From the NCBI GenBank assembly GCA_021401465.1, contig JADDMT010000068.1, positions 1-64,000 of the forward strand: 64,000 nt of DNA. Direction: 5' to 3'. The notes under the pieces are model-generated. The model was not told where the DNA came from. It searched no databases and saw only the letters and a program-made list of their open reading frames with translations. Positions 1-11,213 of this stretch are shown here, in pieces (the first letter of the stretch is position 1; the number at the start of each line of letters is the position of its first letter). The position numbers and the translations under genes were made by a program. This DNA is from Teratosphaeria epicoccoides. Taxonomy: Eukaryota; Ascomycota; Dothideomycetes; Mycosphaerellales; Teratosphaeriaceae.

Positions 1-661
1 AACTAAGCGGCTAAAGCGTTATCATTCTAGTCGACTCGAGCAGAGAGGGTCTAAAAGTCCGCGCGGTACTTCGTGGCGGAACCCTTCTGCTAGATTCCTA
101 GGAGAGCTCTCTCGGCCTCTTGTTGCTTATTACTAAGCCCGAACGCTTCGCGTAATGCCTTAAACAAAGACTTGTCTAAGTTGAGAATCTCCCTAGTCGT
201 CGTCTTCCTGGCTTCGGCGCTACTGACGTGATCCAGATAATCTGTTAGATGAGGCTAGATAAACTCGAACGCTAGTCCCTTTAGGTAAGAGACAATGTAC
301 ATCATTCGCTTATGATGTGTCGTAAACCATTCCGTATCTACGTTAAATGCTAACTAGCATTATAGGATAAACATCTCGACTTAAGATTATTGTCCTGTGA
401 ACTCTATAGGGCTTCCTATCTTGAAGCCGTTGTTGCTATGTCTATTCCTAGTAGTTGAATCTGCGACGGATGCTAGAGCTATCTCGCTAAGGTAAATAGA
501 TTCGAGCTACTACGTGATTTAAGGTATAGCGGTAACTTGTTCCTATAGTGTCAGTTAACTGTTGCTAGAACTTGAACTGACAGTTGAAGAACTACTTGAT
601 ATAGGCGTATGTTAAGCGCTCGACGAGTCTCCTAATGCTTCCCTAGAAGTAGTGCTCAAAA
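1..661 (-). pseudogene. Gag fragment of family-1 Gypsy (element A)
   Basis: This is the reverse complement of the gag start region that is better preserved at 11040-11700, so it encodes the 5' leader and the first part of a Gypsy capsid polyprotein. The reading direction runs off the left edge of the window. The Gag start codon, ATG at 11214 in the related copy, is ATA here (complement of tat near 479-481), a TpG->TpA change expected from RIP. TAG codons interrupt the frame. The element's 5' LTR lies immediately to the right. Function in life: capsid of the virus-like particle. It is certainly non-functional here. Confidence 0.85.
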
Positions 662-1157
662 TGTCATAAGGGTAGGTGCCGATAGCAGGAAGGTGACTAG
701 GTGTTAGACTCGGGAGCTGTAAAGAATATCGACAATAGCAGTTAACCTTGTAACTGACTCTCCTCTAAGCAAGAGAGGATTGAATTGAGATTAAGATTAA
801 GCACGAAGCTCCTAACTACCTGTCCTAAAGCCATCCCTATATACTAGAGAGCGACAGAGTAGCTCTGTTAGATCTGTCGACAGACCTGACAGATCCGTGT
901 CTATGGATCTATAGACTAACCCCACAGATCCAAGGGTCTATCATCCCGTGACAGATCCCTTCTTCCTTATAAGCCTATAGATCTGTAGACTAACCCTACA
1001 GATCCGGGGATCTGTCCTCACGTGACAGATCCTTTCTTCTATGACTGTGCCTATAACTCATAGTACTCCCATGACGGTACTATGACTCATAGCACTTAGG
1101 ACCTACATGATCCTGTATCCTACAGTACTCTAGACAGTACTCCTGACACTTATGACA
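662..1157 (-). repeat. Family-1 Gypsy LTR (5' LTR of element A)
   Basis: A 496-bp LTR bounded by the 9-bp inverted ends TGTCATAAG and CTTATGACA. It is the least RIP-altered minus-strand copy and keeps the palindrome GTCGAC, which has become GTTAAC in the copies at 34386 and 40896. The right flank starts CTTAG; no matching target duplication can be checked because the left end is outside the window. Confidence 0.9.
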
Positions 1158-2829
1158 CTTAGGTAGAGCATTAAGCTAGGCACAAGGTACTTGACGTCGC
1201 ATGCGGCGGTAGCCTGATTAGGCTCCTAGCAAGTGCAAAGCTAGCTACGCTAGATAGTGTATACTTCCTAGACTTCTGTGCTAAGATGCTAGATAAGAGC
1301 TAGTAGTATGTGTTATAGCTAGGCCTTAGAGGCAATACTGTTACTAACTAATCTTTAGTACTATGCGGGACTACTAGGGAAGCGTAGACTCGTAGCGCTT
1401 CATCTAGGCGAGGCTCGGTCGCACCCCTATAGCCCGCATCAAGCAGGCTGCTAGATGCCCTAACGGCTTTTAGATAGTATTTACAAAGGGCGTGCTAGAG
1501 ATGTTCGAGCTACGGGTCTATTTGGGGCTAATCTACTAGCTACGCGAGCTAGTTAGTAACAACGGCTAGCTGATCTTGGATTAGAAGGAGCCTGCTCCTA
1601 GCTAGCAGCTACTCTTGCACCGACTAAGCGAGGCTACTTCTATGGCCTATCAAGAGTATACTATAAGAGACTAGGCCTTATTGCCATCGCGCATTCAGAA
1701 TGTTTAGCACCCTACCCTACTAAGTCCTGGCTTTAACTGTCTAATCACGCAGTACACCATGATCGCTAGCTAGGACGAATTAGCGAGGGCGCGGAGATCT
1801 ATGCTTGCTTTCTTCGCTAAGCCTAGTATAGTAAGTAAGGTATCCCTCTACGCAGACTTTCTAACCTACTACCTAACGGATTAGTTAACTCCTCTCTACG
1901 GCTTATTCGTCAAGCGAGAAAGAACCCGTGTCAGCTATCTAACCGCGGCGTTAGAGGTCAAAGTCGACTTGGCGCGGCGTGAATAGCTTAATAGCAAGAT
2001 CGGTAGTACTACTCCTAGGCAGAGGGGTTTCTAGGTCGAGCTCTTATACACTCTCCTCATTAAGCCCATGGTTACGATATCTCTTAATCAAGTCAAACAG
2101 GAATTGTCGCACACAGAGAGACGTGCGCTAGAACGACAGGTAGCGAAGGCTCTGCAGAAAGGGCAGTAAATATGCGAGGTAGATAAGCTAGCTAGCTGCC
2201 TAGACGCTAGCTAGCAGAGAGATGTGTATGCGATGAGAGACTTTTGGCTAGTAGCACTAACTACTAATCCTGCGGCATGACTAATAAGTAGTTATGCATG
2301 TAGGTAGAAGACCTGCTTCCGGCTATAGTAGGCGGTAATTCATGACTTTCTTGAGAACTTACTAAGCATCTACCTCTTAGCGACATGCCTGCCGTCGAAA
2401 AGAAGCTTGCAGCTGTTATCGCTAAACACGAGTTTCCCTTTCTTAAGGTTAGTAGCTGCGATTCTGACTAATCATATATACATATGCTAACTAGTTGTGT
2501 TTCTAGCTCCTAGCTTAGCTTCGTAACAAGATCTACAAAGGCGTTATCATGTCGCCTACCCTGATTAGCATCATGTTAAACTACAGCACGGGTCAGCTAA
2601 GTAGCTAAGTCGTCAAGTCTACTAGCGCTAGCTAGAAGAACTGCGTGCTAGGAGCCCTCCTTGCGGCATGCTACCTTTATTAAGCTTACTAGTATAGCAT
2701 TCGTTACGCATGTTACAATTATTTGCGTTTGTTTCTCCTCGATTAGTCCTGAGTAGAGCTGCTAGCGACGCCACACTTGAGCGATAGCGGCCCTTCCTTG
2801 CTAGTAGCCGCAATATCGCGCTCCTTAGC
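1158..2829. other. Degenerate transposon-derived DNA, unassigned
   Basis: The sequence is rich in CTAG and has no intact reading frame. The best coding hint is on the plus strand at about 1500-2250, where a frame broken mainly by TAG codons stays readable and ends in a charged segment (ELSHTERRALERQVAKALQK). I do not recognise the protein. It may be an accessory ORF of the neighbouring Plavaka element or an older, separate transposon. Confidence 0.4.
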
Positions 2830-5800
2830 TATATTCAGGCGATGTAGCTTGTGTTTAGTTGCTACCCTAGACTCTTGTTCCTCCTAGTCCGCATTATATA
2901 TGAAGTTGTAGGTCTCAAAGTCGGCAGTGTTGTTAATGTACATGTCACATTAGCTAGAGGTATCATATTCGTCTGTTAGCATAACATGGATACTATAGTA
3001 GACGCTAGTAAGCCCGTAGATGCGGCGACCTTGCAGAGTACCTTCCTATAGGCCGGAACGCATTACTGTGATTACTATCATGCTATGAAAATCTTCTACT
3101 CTTCTAGCCGGATCTTTCGGCTAGAACAGGTCTACGAATACACCTGTGTAGGTCGGACGTTTATTGTGTGCTAGTATTATGTAGTTATAGCCATCTACTA
3201 TGACGCGCGATTTCTTGTCTTAGAAGGTTACGACATACAACAGGCGAGTAGGTAGCCGGCCCTCGAAGGCGACGACTAGGTCGATTTGTCCATTAACGCT
3301 AGTAGTCTCGTCTGCAACTAGCGGCACTTCGTACTCCTAGACCTAGAGCTAGTCGTTACGGCGATTGTCCTAGATTCCTTGCTAGTTCGGGGTACATCTA
3401 ACGACATCTAGCTTAGTTGCAGATAGATCGTCAGGATCCTTATAATGCATCTTCTAGCACCGTATACTAGCATAGAAAGATACATCTAAATTGTCGACCT
3501 AATCCGGTCTTCCCTCGATCCTGTTAGTATTAAGACGCATTATATTCGACGTTAATGTTATATTAGATGACGCCTGGCACTCTCTGACAAACACTATAGC
3601 AGCATGACAGAAGTAAGGCCCTACCTCTAGCCCTATGTGTGCTACTACATTACTAACTATCCTCTATATGTCTCTACCTAGTAACGATTAGCTAGATCTT
3701 AGCCTTCGCTAGCTAAGGAAGGCTTCGACATCCTTCTGCTCTGTCGGTTAAGGCACTTCGCGCTCCCGAGCCTCTTGACGTTCGGCCTTAGTCTGCTGCT
3801 AGAACGTTAGGCTAGTATTAAAGAATGTAAGCATAGTAATCTTTTGCTAGAAGTACTCCATAATTTGGTCCTCCTATCTGTTCTTCTTGTTAGTTAATTT
3901 GAATAGCTTCTTGACGTATTCGACATGCTTGTGTTCGAAGTAGCTAGTGTCGAGGTCTAGCGCGTTGCCGAAGAGCCGTATTATGTCCATGTAGTATGTA
4001 AGGGCATAAAACTTAGGAAAATTAAAGTGCCCTTATAGTTTACACATATTGTCTACTATCTTAGGCTCCTCCGCTCGCTCTGTCTGCGCTTTCTTCTTTC
4101 TTAGCTCTCCTTTGCTTATGTAGTACTCCCTGAACTCTTCTTTATACTAGTTGCATTAGAACAGGGCTAGGACTATAAACCGGAGCGTTTCGCTATCATG
4201 TGAAGGATATTGCGCTAACTAAGAGAAGTCTACTATCGCCCGCAAGAACCGGATAGCGCTATGTACCTTGGCCTCTTCTAATAGTAGTACGAAGACTAGG
4301 AGCAACTGTCGTAGCATACTCTTCTGCTCCTAGCCTGTCTATTAGCTTACTACGGACATCTAGCTAAACACCCGGAGGTTCCTAAATGCAGGCACCGCCG
4401 CGAAGCGACAGTTGATAATAACATCTAGTTAATAATCTATAACAGTCTTGCCTTTATTACTCTTTCTTGCTGCTTTATGCTAGCCCTCGGCTTATAGGAG
4501 TGCCGCTCTAGCTCGCTTCGAAGACAGAGGCAGTCGACTCTTAAGCAAATCTTGCGTCTAATCTATGACGTACATTAATACGCCCTTAAAGAGTTAGTAG
4601 AGCACGTCTACTATTAGCGTCTTGTAGATATTTAGGCTAGGGTGCCTAAATGCGAAGTTTGGTAGGTCGTACACGTGGCTGCCCTAGTCCTTCTTCGCTG
4701 CTTGCTAGAGCATGATTTGTATTTGCGTGTCCTTATGTATCCGCTATAGCGTAACCGCTTCGAGGTCTTCGCGTTTTTCTGGATCGATTGTACATATCGT
4801 GTAGTAGCGGTTGTTCTTCACGCCTGTGATCATTACCTGTTCTTAGTAGTTGCTCGCGTATACTGCGATATTTAGGAAACATCGCTATGTCTCGCTATCT
4901 GTACATAAGACGTCAAGGCCCTCGCCTGCGGCGAGCTTAGCAATAGGGTCGAACATTGTCTTCATGTAGCGATAGTATAGCTCGTCCCTGATGCTTCCTT
5001 TCCTACCTTTGACTACTAGTAGCATCGCTAGGAGCACGCTGCCTAGTCGATAGTTAGAGTTACGAACTGATCTAGGCAGGTTGCTAATCGTCAAGTACAC
5101 CGGCCATGCGATCAGGTTACCTTAATGATTAGTAACCTGTGTCTTGTCACTAGCAAGAATTAGTGGCACAATTGTCGCTCTGTCTATTCTAAGCTCTTTC
5201 TGTTTGTCCTACTACTAGTCTGCAGAGGCTATGTCCTAATAGATCCGCCTAGGCGGGTCATCTAGAGTCTCGAGGTAATAAGGCACGTACACGAGATCAT
5301 TCCTAAAACCCTTATGCCCTATGAGAAAGCGCATAATGTCTTCGACTTTCCGGTGCCTTAGAGGCACTGTCTTGACACTAGAGGTCGACTATAGAGATTC
5401 TAATTCGATGTTCGTAATACTCTACTTTGCAATAAATAGTAGTTAGTAGGCACTTACTTCTTAGATCTTGTCCTTAAGCTCTACGCCTAACTGAAAGCTA
5501 AGTAGTTCGTGGATCTTCTGTAGCCGGGGATTCTTGAATAACCGATCGATAGCGTTGCTCGAAATGCCTTCGTGTAAGAGCTAGTATGCAAATGCTACAT
5601 CTATATTACTTTAGAAGAAGGTATAGCCCTATTTGTTAAGTTCCTTATCTGTCTGTTCGTTAGACCTAGTCAAGGTTATTACTAACTTAGTAGGATTGCG
5701 GCTTAACGTACACTTTAATTAGCCTGCCTACTATGAGACTACCTACGCCAAAAGGTGTCCGCTTGTATAGTTACTTATACCTAGCAGATAACAGCCTACT

Positions 5801-6349
5801 AGCGCGCATATAGATTAAAGCTAAGCTATGCTCGCTCGTGACGCTATGTAGCCTACCTGTTTGGCTGCTATTCGTGTCTCTATACTGTCTATCTAGAGAT
5901 GTAGCGTCTCCTGTAAATGCTGCTAGGTCGTCGTAGAGACTAAGCGCGTTAATGTTACTACTATTATCGTCGATTGCCCTAGCTGTTACTACTATCTCTT
6001 TCTCTTGCATGTAAGCCTCATTGAACACAGGCTCGACGACTATGACTAGTTCCTCGTTTGCAACATACTGCCTATCTACTCCTGCAGCATCGTCGACTAA
6101 TGCCCCCTCCTTGTAGGCGAGGACATCGTCTGCTAATTAAGTTTCGACTCTGTCGTTCGAGTCTAAGGAGATGTTCAAATCTGACGCGTATTTCTTGTCG
6201 GGTCTAAGATCTATAGTACTCTGATTAATGAAGTGCTGAAACTTCACTACTATGTAGGTAGGAACATGCCGGGCATGACTACTATAACCTTTTAATGCCT
6301 TGCTGTAGCCTGTGTAGTATAGTATGCGCTATGAAGCTATTGTCGACAT
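2830..6349 (-). pseudogene. Plavaka-type (CACTA) DDE transposase, RIP-degraded
   Basis: This is a broken transposase of about 1170 codons. In order it shows: an N-terminal finger-like motif near 6290 (YTGYSKALKGYSSHARH, where both Tyr residues probably replace zinc-binding Cys through TGC->TAC); an acidic stretch; a segment with ..KNPRLQKIHELL..; then the catalytic block VPLILASDKTQVTN followed by PVYLTISNLPRSVR at about 5050-5170; then DVLCTDSE and ASNY.EQVMITGVKN at about 4820-4930; and a C-terminal block near 2950-3150 with GLTSVYYSIHVM and FETYNFIYN. This order matches fungal Plavaka proteins as I know the family. At least one frame change (or an intron) lies near 5700-5770. The chosen start is ATG at 6347-6349, just before the finger. 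Terminal repeats were not identified. Confidence 0.8.
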
Positions 6350-8815
6350 AGTATGTTGCAAAGGCTACGGCGCTTATAGACGCGTTAATCACTATAAACA
6401 CCCGACCCCTAGAAAGGTGCGCGTGCCGCGCAGGTAGCTGATTGCCGCTCGGACGGTTCATCCTGTTAGCTAGCTATGCGTGGTTAGGGTTAGTATTTAG
6501 GTTAATAGAAGAATCGAGTGTTATTAGAGTGTAGTAGTAAAGGAGGGCCTAGAGTAGACGAAAATAGATGTGCTAGGAGTATACTAGCGGCAGTTATATT
6601 AGCTAACTCATTCTGTCGATCGCAGGCAGTACGAGCGCTATTTTGGCCAGGAATCCCGAATTTCGAGTAGTTTCATATATAAATCTAAAGTGTATAGTAT
6701 TTATATGCATAGAGTCATACCCTCTATTACTAGCGGCTTAGATGTGTAGCGTAGACATAGTAGGAGTGCTGCTAGTATACTACTAGTAGTCGTTATCTGT
6801 CGATTGTAAGGGTTTAAAACATGTAGTAGCGATCTATGGGTCGGACCTTGACGTAGTAGTAGTAGACGTACCGCTAGTATACTACTAGCATTTAGTAGTC
6901 GTTAAGTACATTCGAACAGACGAGATGATCGGTGTTATGCATATACTCTATTAGATAGGGTGCTTATGTAGTCGCTATCTGAAACGATACTACTCGCGCA
7001 TGACTACTAGCATTACTCTATTACAAGATTGCAGTTAAACCCTAGTTAATCTGTCATCTTACGCTAGCCTGCGTAGCCTGTATAATCCTATGCCTCTCTA
7101 CTCGCCCTAATCATCGCGCATGGTATTAATGAAGTCGTTACTAGTCTGCTAACAGTTCATAGTCTACTCTCTAAATTAGCTCTATAGCGTAACCTAGTAA
7201 AATCTCATTACCTCTGTTAATCACGCTAACTGCATTAATCTAGTGCGACTAACCCTGCTACAGGCTTGCCTAGTCGACTACTGTTTTAAGTTGTCATCTA
7301 GTATTGTGATAGCATTAGTAGGTACAAGTGTTACGCTACTCTCAATTTTGTTCATAGTCAATATAAGCAACTAAGGGTCGTCTTAGTAGCCTTTAACAAT
7401 AGGATTAGTAGTCACAAAGTCCCCTATAATCATGGCCTTATCTTTCGACCTGTAATCTAGCCTAATGAACCTATCTATCTTGTTAAATCTGTCTAGGATG
7501 TAACTGTTCTCTACTACCTACTAGAGATACTAGTCAAAGTTAGTATATGTTAGGCAAGGAAACGGTTGCCTTCCGCGCATAGGCTCTAGTATCCTGTTCC
7601 TATATGCGTGTCTTAAGTGCCACATTTATTAGGACCCTAGCGTCTAGATTATGCCTGCTACAGATAGTGTCGTAGCAGACTAGAAGATAGACAATACGGC
7701 GTCGCATATACGACGGCTACGGCTATGGCAATAAGGTGCGAAAAGCGCGGAAGGGTCTGCCGCATCTTTTATCTGAAGTTAGCTAAGAGACTAACGAGTA
7801 TAAACAACGCGTGTTTCGAGTAATCCTGACATCTGTAATTTAAACAGACACGATATAGGCACAGCCCGAACGATAAGTGTGCGTGTTTCCTCGACAAGAA
7901 CCTCTAAGACCTAGCGCGGCACGATTCACAAACCTAAGGCGCTATGACAGCAGAGTATAGGCACGATTAAAGCGGGCCTTATACTTTAACATAACGATTA
8001 CCTACGCCTATACGCTGCGTTAGAAGAACGGATAGAGCAGCTTAGCCTACTTAGCCGAATTACGCGGTCGATAGTAGCGAAGGAGCGCATGTTCTAGGAA
8101 ACAAGCGCCTTCTTTAGTAGTAGCAGGGAATTGCAACTTAAATTCCTAGCGATAGTAGAGGCGTTACAGACACGAGTAGGGGAGGTTAGTTTTCAGCATC
8201 TACTATACAAGATATCGTCAAACTATTAGCGGCAGACAGTCTAGAAGTCGGCAATTACCTAGGGTTAACACGAAGGTAGTATAGCTATTATAGTTTAAAC
8301 GTAGCTCGAAGGCCTTTAGAATAATACGTACAGGATATTCTCTCGCATGTAGAACGAATCTTACTACTGTATAGGTAGGATCTACTGTAGAGCAACTACA
8401 TCCGTTAGGCTGTATTATACAGGCGGACGTGCTATATAGCGCGGATGTTTTGTAGTACCTATACTAGCTGACATTGAAGAATTAATGCTAACTGAGGCTA
8501 GTTCTACTAGCGGTATTTTAATAGCATACTGCTAGCAAGCTAAAAGTACCGCCAGCTAATAGGGAAGCGTAATTTCAGGGGTAGCCAAATTTAGATGACG
8601 CTCGCGTGTTACAAGATACTATAAACATCGCGTCCCCTCCTTCTTCTACATTAATAGACGCCACGTAGCTACATTAGACAGTAACTCGCAGTATATGCAT
8701 ATTTACATGCTAAAGATATTATCCTTTACTAACCTGCTACTAGACCTACATGACCGGGAAGGATATACTGCGCTCTGTTCTCTGCCGATCCTTTAAGTCG
8801 CGTCCTTCTTTAATC
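6350..8815. other. Non-coding and degenerate DNA with palindromic motifs
   Basis: The stretch upstream of the Plavaka transposase contains repeated self-complementary motifs: GCTAGTATACTACTAG at 6771 and 6873, and AGTATACTAGCGGCA near 6578. Both motif types recur at 63021-63792. This fits subterminal repeats of a DNA transposon. From about 7950 to 8560 the plus strand has a weakly readable frame (SSRELQLKFLAIVEALQTR and similar) interrupted by TAG; the product is not recognised. No intact gene is present. Confidence 0.4.
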
Positions 8816-9994
8816 ATGCCTTCGAAGAAAGACAGACAATAGAGGTCACGTTCTGCGTCATCTAGCAGCAGTTCGAATTACGATCTAGCGAATGATTTAG
8901 AAGACCTGCTAAGCAATGATAGCGATAGTGTAGATGACGGCAACAAGGAGATAGCTAACTAGGAGCATGAGGATTTTACAGTGCCTAAAGCCTATACAAA
9001 GGCGACTAATGTAAGAAGCTACCTGTATATAGTAGCTATGCTAACATGCATACAGACGACAACGTACTAGTCACGAAGAGACTAGACGCATAAGCGGTCA
9101 TCCTTACTGCTAAGGCGGAATCGGCTAAACAAGAGGCTTCGGTCATTGTCTTGCGACGCGCGACGAGATAGTAGCAAACCTAAGAATGACAGGGTAAAGA
9201 CATAGTAGCCAAGCATCTGTCGAGGCTATTATAATAGCCGACCTACTAATCATAGGAGCGACAGCAACAGTCAAAACTACCGTAATAGCGAGTCTCGTAG
9301 CCGCTAGGGCGATAGTAGTAGTCAAAGTCAGTCCGGGAGCTAGTCGAGTAGCCGTCGAGGCTATAATAGCAGCTAGACTACAAACTCCGACTAAGGATAC
9401 GACTACTCTAGCAGCGAAGATATACGTAGTAGCCCTCCCATGCATAAAGACAAGTTAATCGAGCCTTTACTCGTCAAAGTCTAAGAACTCTCGTAGACAG
9501 ACGCTTCACGAGAGCGGAAGGGCATTTCTGTGCTATACTCTACAGCTCCTACTTACTAGCTAAGTTGTAAGCATATTGCAATTAACTAGTAGCTTGTAGC
9601 GCGTGATATACTAGGGATGAAAGGTCGAGTTAGCTCGAGGCTAGACGACGTAGATTTAGATACTATAAGTACCTGCGTAGGTCCTATAAGGAGGTGCTAA
9701 TGTTAGGGGTGTAGATAAGGCAGAGGTTACGTTAGTGTTGTAACAACTACACGAATAGGGTTAGAGAAGCTATACTCGCATAGTCTAGCAAGGTAGACAA
9801 TGAGCAGGGTTTAAAGGACTAGGCTGCGGACATGTTAATAGAAAGCAGATTCGAATGCGAGAACGAAGAAGAGGTAAGGAGAGAAGGCTTAGATGTTGTC
9901 GAAAGCGCTAACATGTCACAGGACTGCGACGCAAGTAGCTCAGGAGGGGCCGAGTTTCTCGGGGGTACATACGAGCAGGCCAAGTCAGACGAGT
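8816..9994 (+). pseudogene. Broken Ser/Arg-rich ORF at a DNA-transposon end, unknown
   Basis: ATG at 8816 opens MPSKKDRQ followed by TAG, then a Ser-rich and acidic segment (SRSASSSSSNYDLANDLEDL) and a Ser/Arg/Asn-rich segment between about 9150 and 9440. A change of frame is needed near 9600. After it a basic, Tyr-rich part (RRRRFRYYKYLRRSYKEV) and an acidic C-terminus (ENEEEVRREGLDVVESANM) follow, ending about 9994. The last 75 bp of coding sequence belong to a repeat also found at 29645-29720 and 62900-62985, so the gene belongs to that transposon family and ends close to its terminus. I cannot name the protein; a gag-like or accessory transposon protein is possible. Confidence 0.45.
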
Positions 9995-10055
9995 AGGTAA
10001 GTAAGCTAAGTAACACAAGTTACTTAGTCTACTTAGGGCCTTGGTTTTTAAGACG
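9921..10055 (+). repeat. DNA-transposon terminal repeat, copy 1
   Basis: A ~135-bp sequence shared with 29629-29772 and, inverted, with 62842-62985. Read from the outside inward it starts CGTCTTAAAAACCAAGG. It directly abuts a TA dinucleotide and then family-1 Gypsy sequence, as expected for an element inserting at TA. The opposite end of the element was not found on the left. Confidence 0.6.
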
Positions 10056-10539
10056 TACACTATGTCCCTCTCCTTTAGAATTAGTCCCTCAATTCTCTTA
10101 CGATTCGCGTACCGTGCCATGTTCTGCTAATAGAACTACAGGTCGAGTCGTGCTTCTGTTTATAGTTAGCGTAGATGTTCTACTCGTCCGAGTGCTACTA
10201 GGTTCGGATTACTAGCTAAGACGTCCGGAATGTCTTCTATAGCTAATCTATATGCTATCTGAAATGGCGAGAGTCCTGTTAACTCTGCTAGCGTACTATT
10301 ATACGCGAGCTATGCTATTAGCAACAACTCTACCTAGTTGTTCTAGTCCCTATTCACATAGGATCGAAGGTACTATTCTAACGTCTGATTTAGACGTTCT
10401 GTCTGTCTATCCGTCTAAGGGTAGAAGGAAGTACTTAGTCGATGTTTGACCTGAAACTGCCTTATTAGGGCTCTCTAGAAGTTAGAGGTAAACACGGATC
10501 CTCGATCCGTTACTAGGTCCTGTAGCATGCTATGTAGTA
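10056..10539 (-). pseudogene. Family-1 Gypsy pol fragment (integrase region)
   Basis: The reverse complement matches the integrase C-terminal region at about 23700-24140 of the element to the right, including the segment corresponding to ANRKRIKGLILKEGDKVY. It is cut on the left by the TA-flanked transposon end and on the right by the LTR at 10540. It is an isolated fragment of an older minus-strand element. An apparent 65-codon plus-strand ORF inside it is only its antisense shadow. Confidence 0.8.
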
Positions 10540-11034
10540 TGTCATAAGTGTCAGGAGTACTGTCCGGAGTACTGTAGGATACAGGATCATGTAGGTCCTA
10601 AGTGCTATGAGTCATAGTACTGTCATGGGAGTACTATGAGTCATAGGCATAGTCATAGAAGAAAGGATCTGTCACGTGAGGACAGATCCCCGGATCTATA
10701 GGGTTAGTCTACAGATCCATGGGCTTACAAGGAAGAAGGGATCTATCACGGGATGTAGACCCTTAGATCTATGGGGTTAATCTACAGATCTACAGACATG
10801 GATCTGTTAGGTCTGTCGACAGATCTAACAGAGCTACTCTGTTGCTCTCTAGTATATAGGGATGGCTTTAGGACAGGTAGTTAGGAGCTTCGTGCTTAAT
10901 CTTAATCTCAATTCAATCCTCTCTTGCTTAGAGGAGAGTTAGTTACAAGGTCAACTACTATTGTCGATATTCTTCACAGCTCCCGAGTCTAACACCTAGT
11001 CACCTTCCTGCTATCAGCACCTACCCTTATGACA
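10540..11034 (+). repeat. Family-1 LTR, 5' LTR of element B
   Basis: Ends are TGTCATAAG and CTTATGACA. The body holds many short inverted repeats built on AGATCTGTCGACAGATC-like and CATAGTACTNNNAGTACTATG-like motifs. A TATATAGGG box near 10853 is a possible core promoter for the sense transcript. Confidence 0.9.
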
Positions 11035-11213
11035 TTTTGAGCACCACTTCTAGGGAAGCATCAGGAGACTCGTCAAGCGCTTGACATACGCCTATGTTAA
11101 GTAGTTCTTTAACTGTTAGTTCAAGTTCTAGCGACAGTTAACCGACACTACAGGAACAAGTTGCTACTATACCTCAAATCACGTAGTAGCTCGAATCTAT
11201 TCACCTTAGCGAG

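Noticed and set aside
6483..6492. TTAGGGTTAG near 6483 as an interstitial telomere
   Set aside because: Less than two repeat units, no comparison copy to show insertion; can be chance.
10252..10449. 65-codon plus-strand ORF, repeated at 57325-57522
   Set aside because: Antisense shadow of the integrase region of family-1 Gypsy; the repetition reflects the repeat, not a conserved gene.
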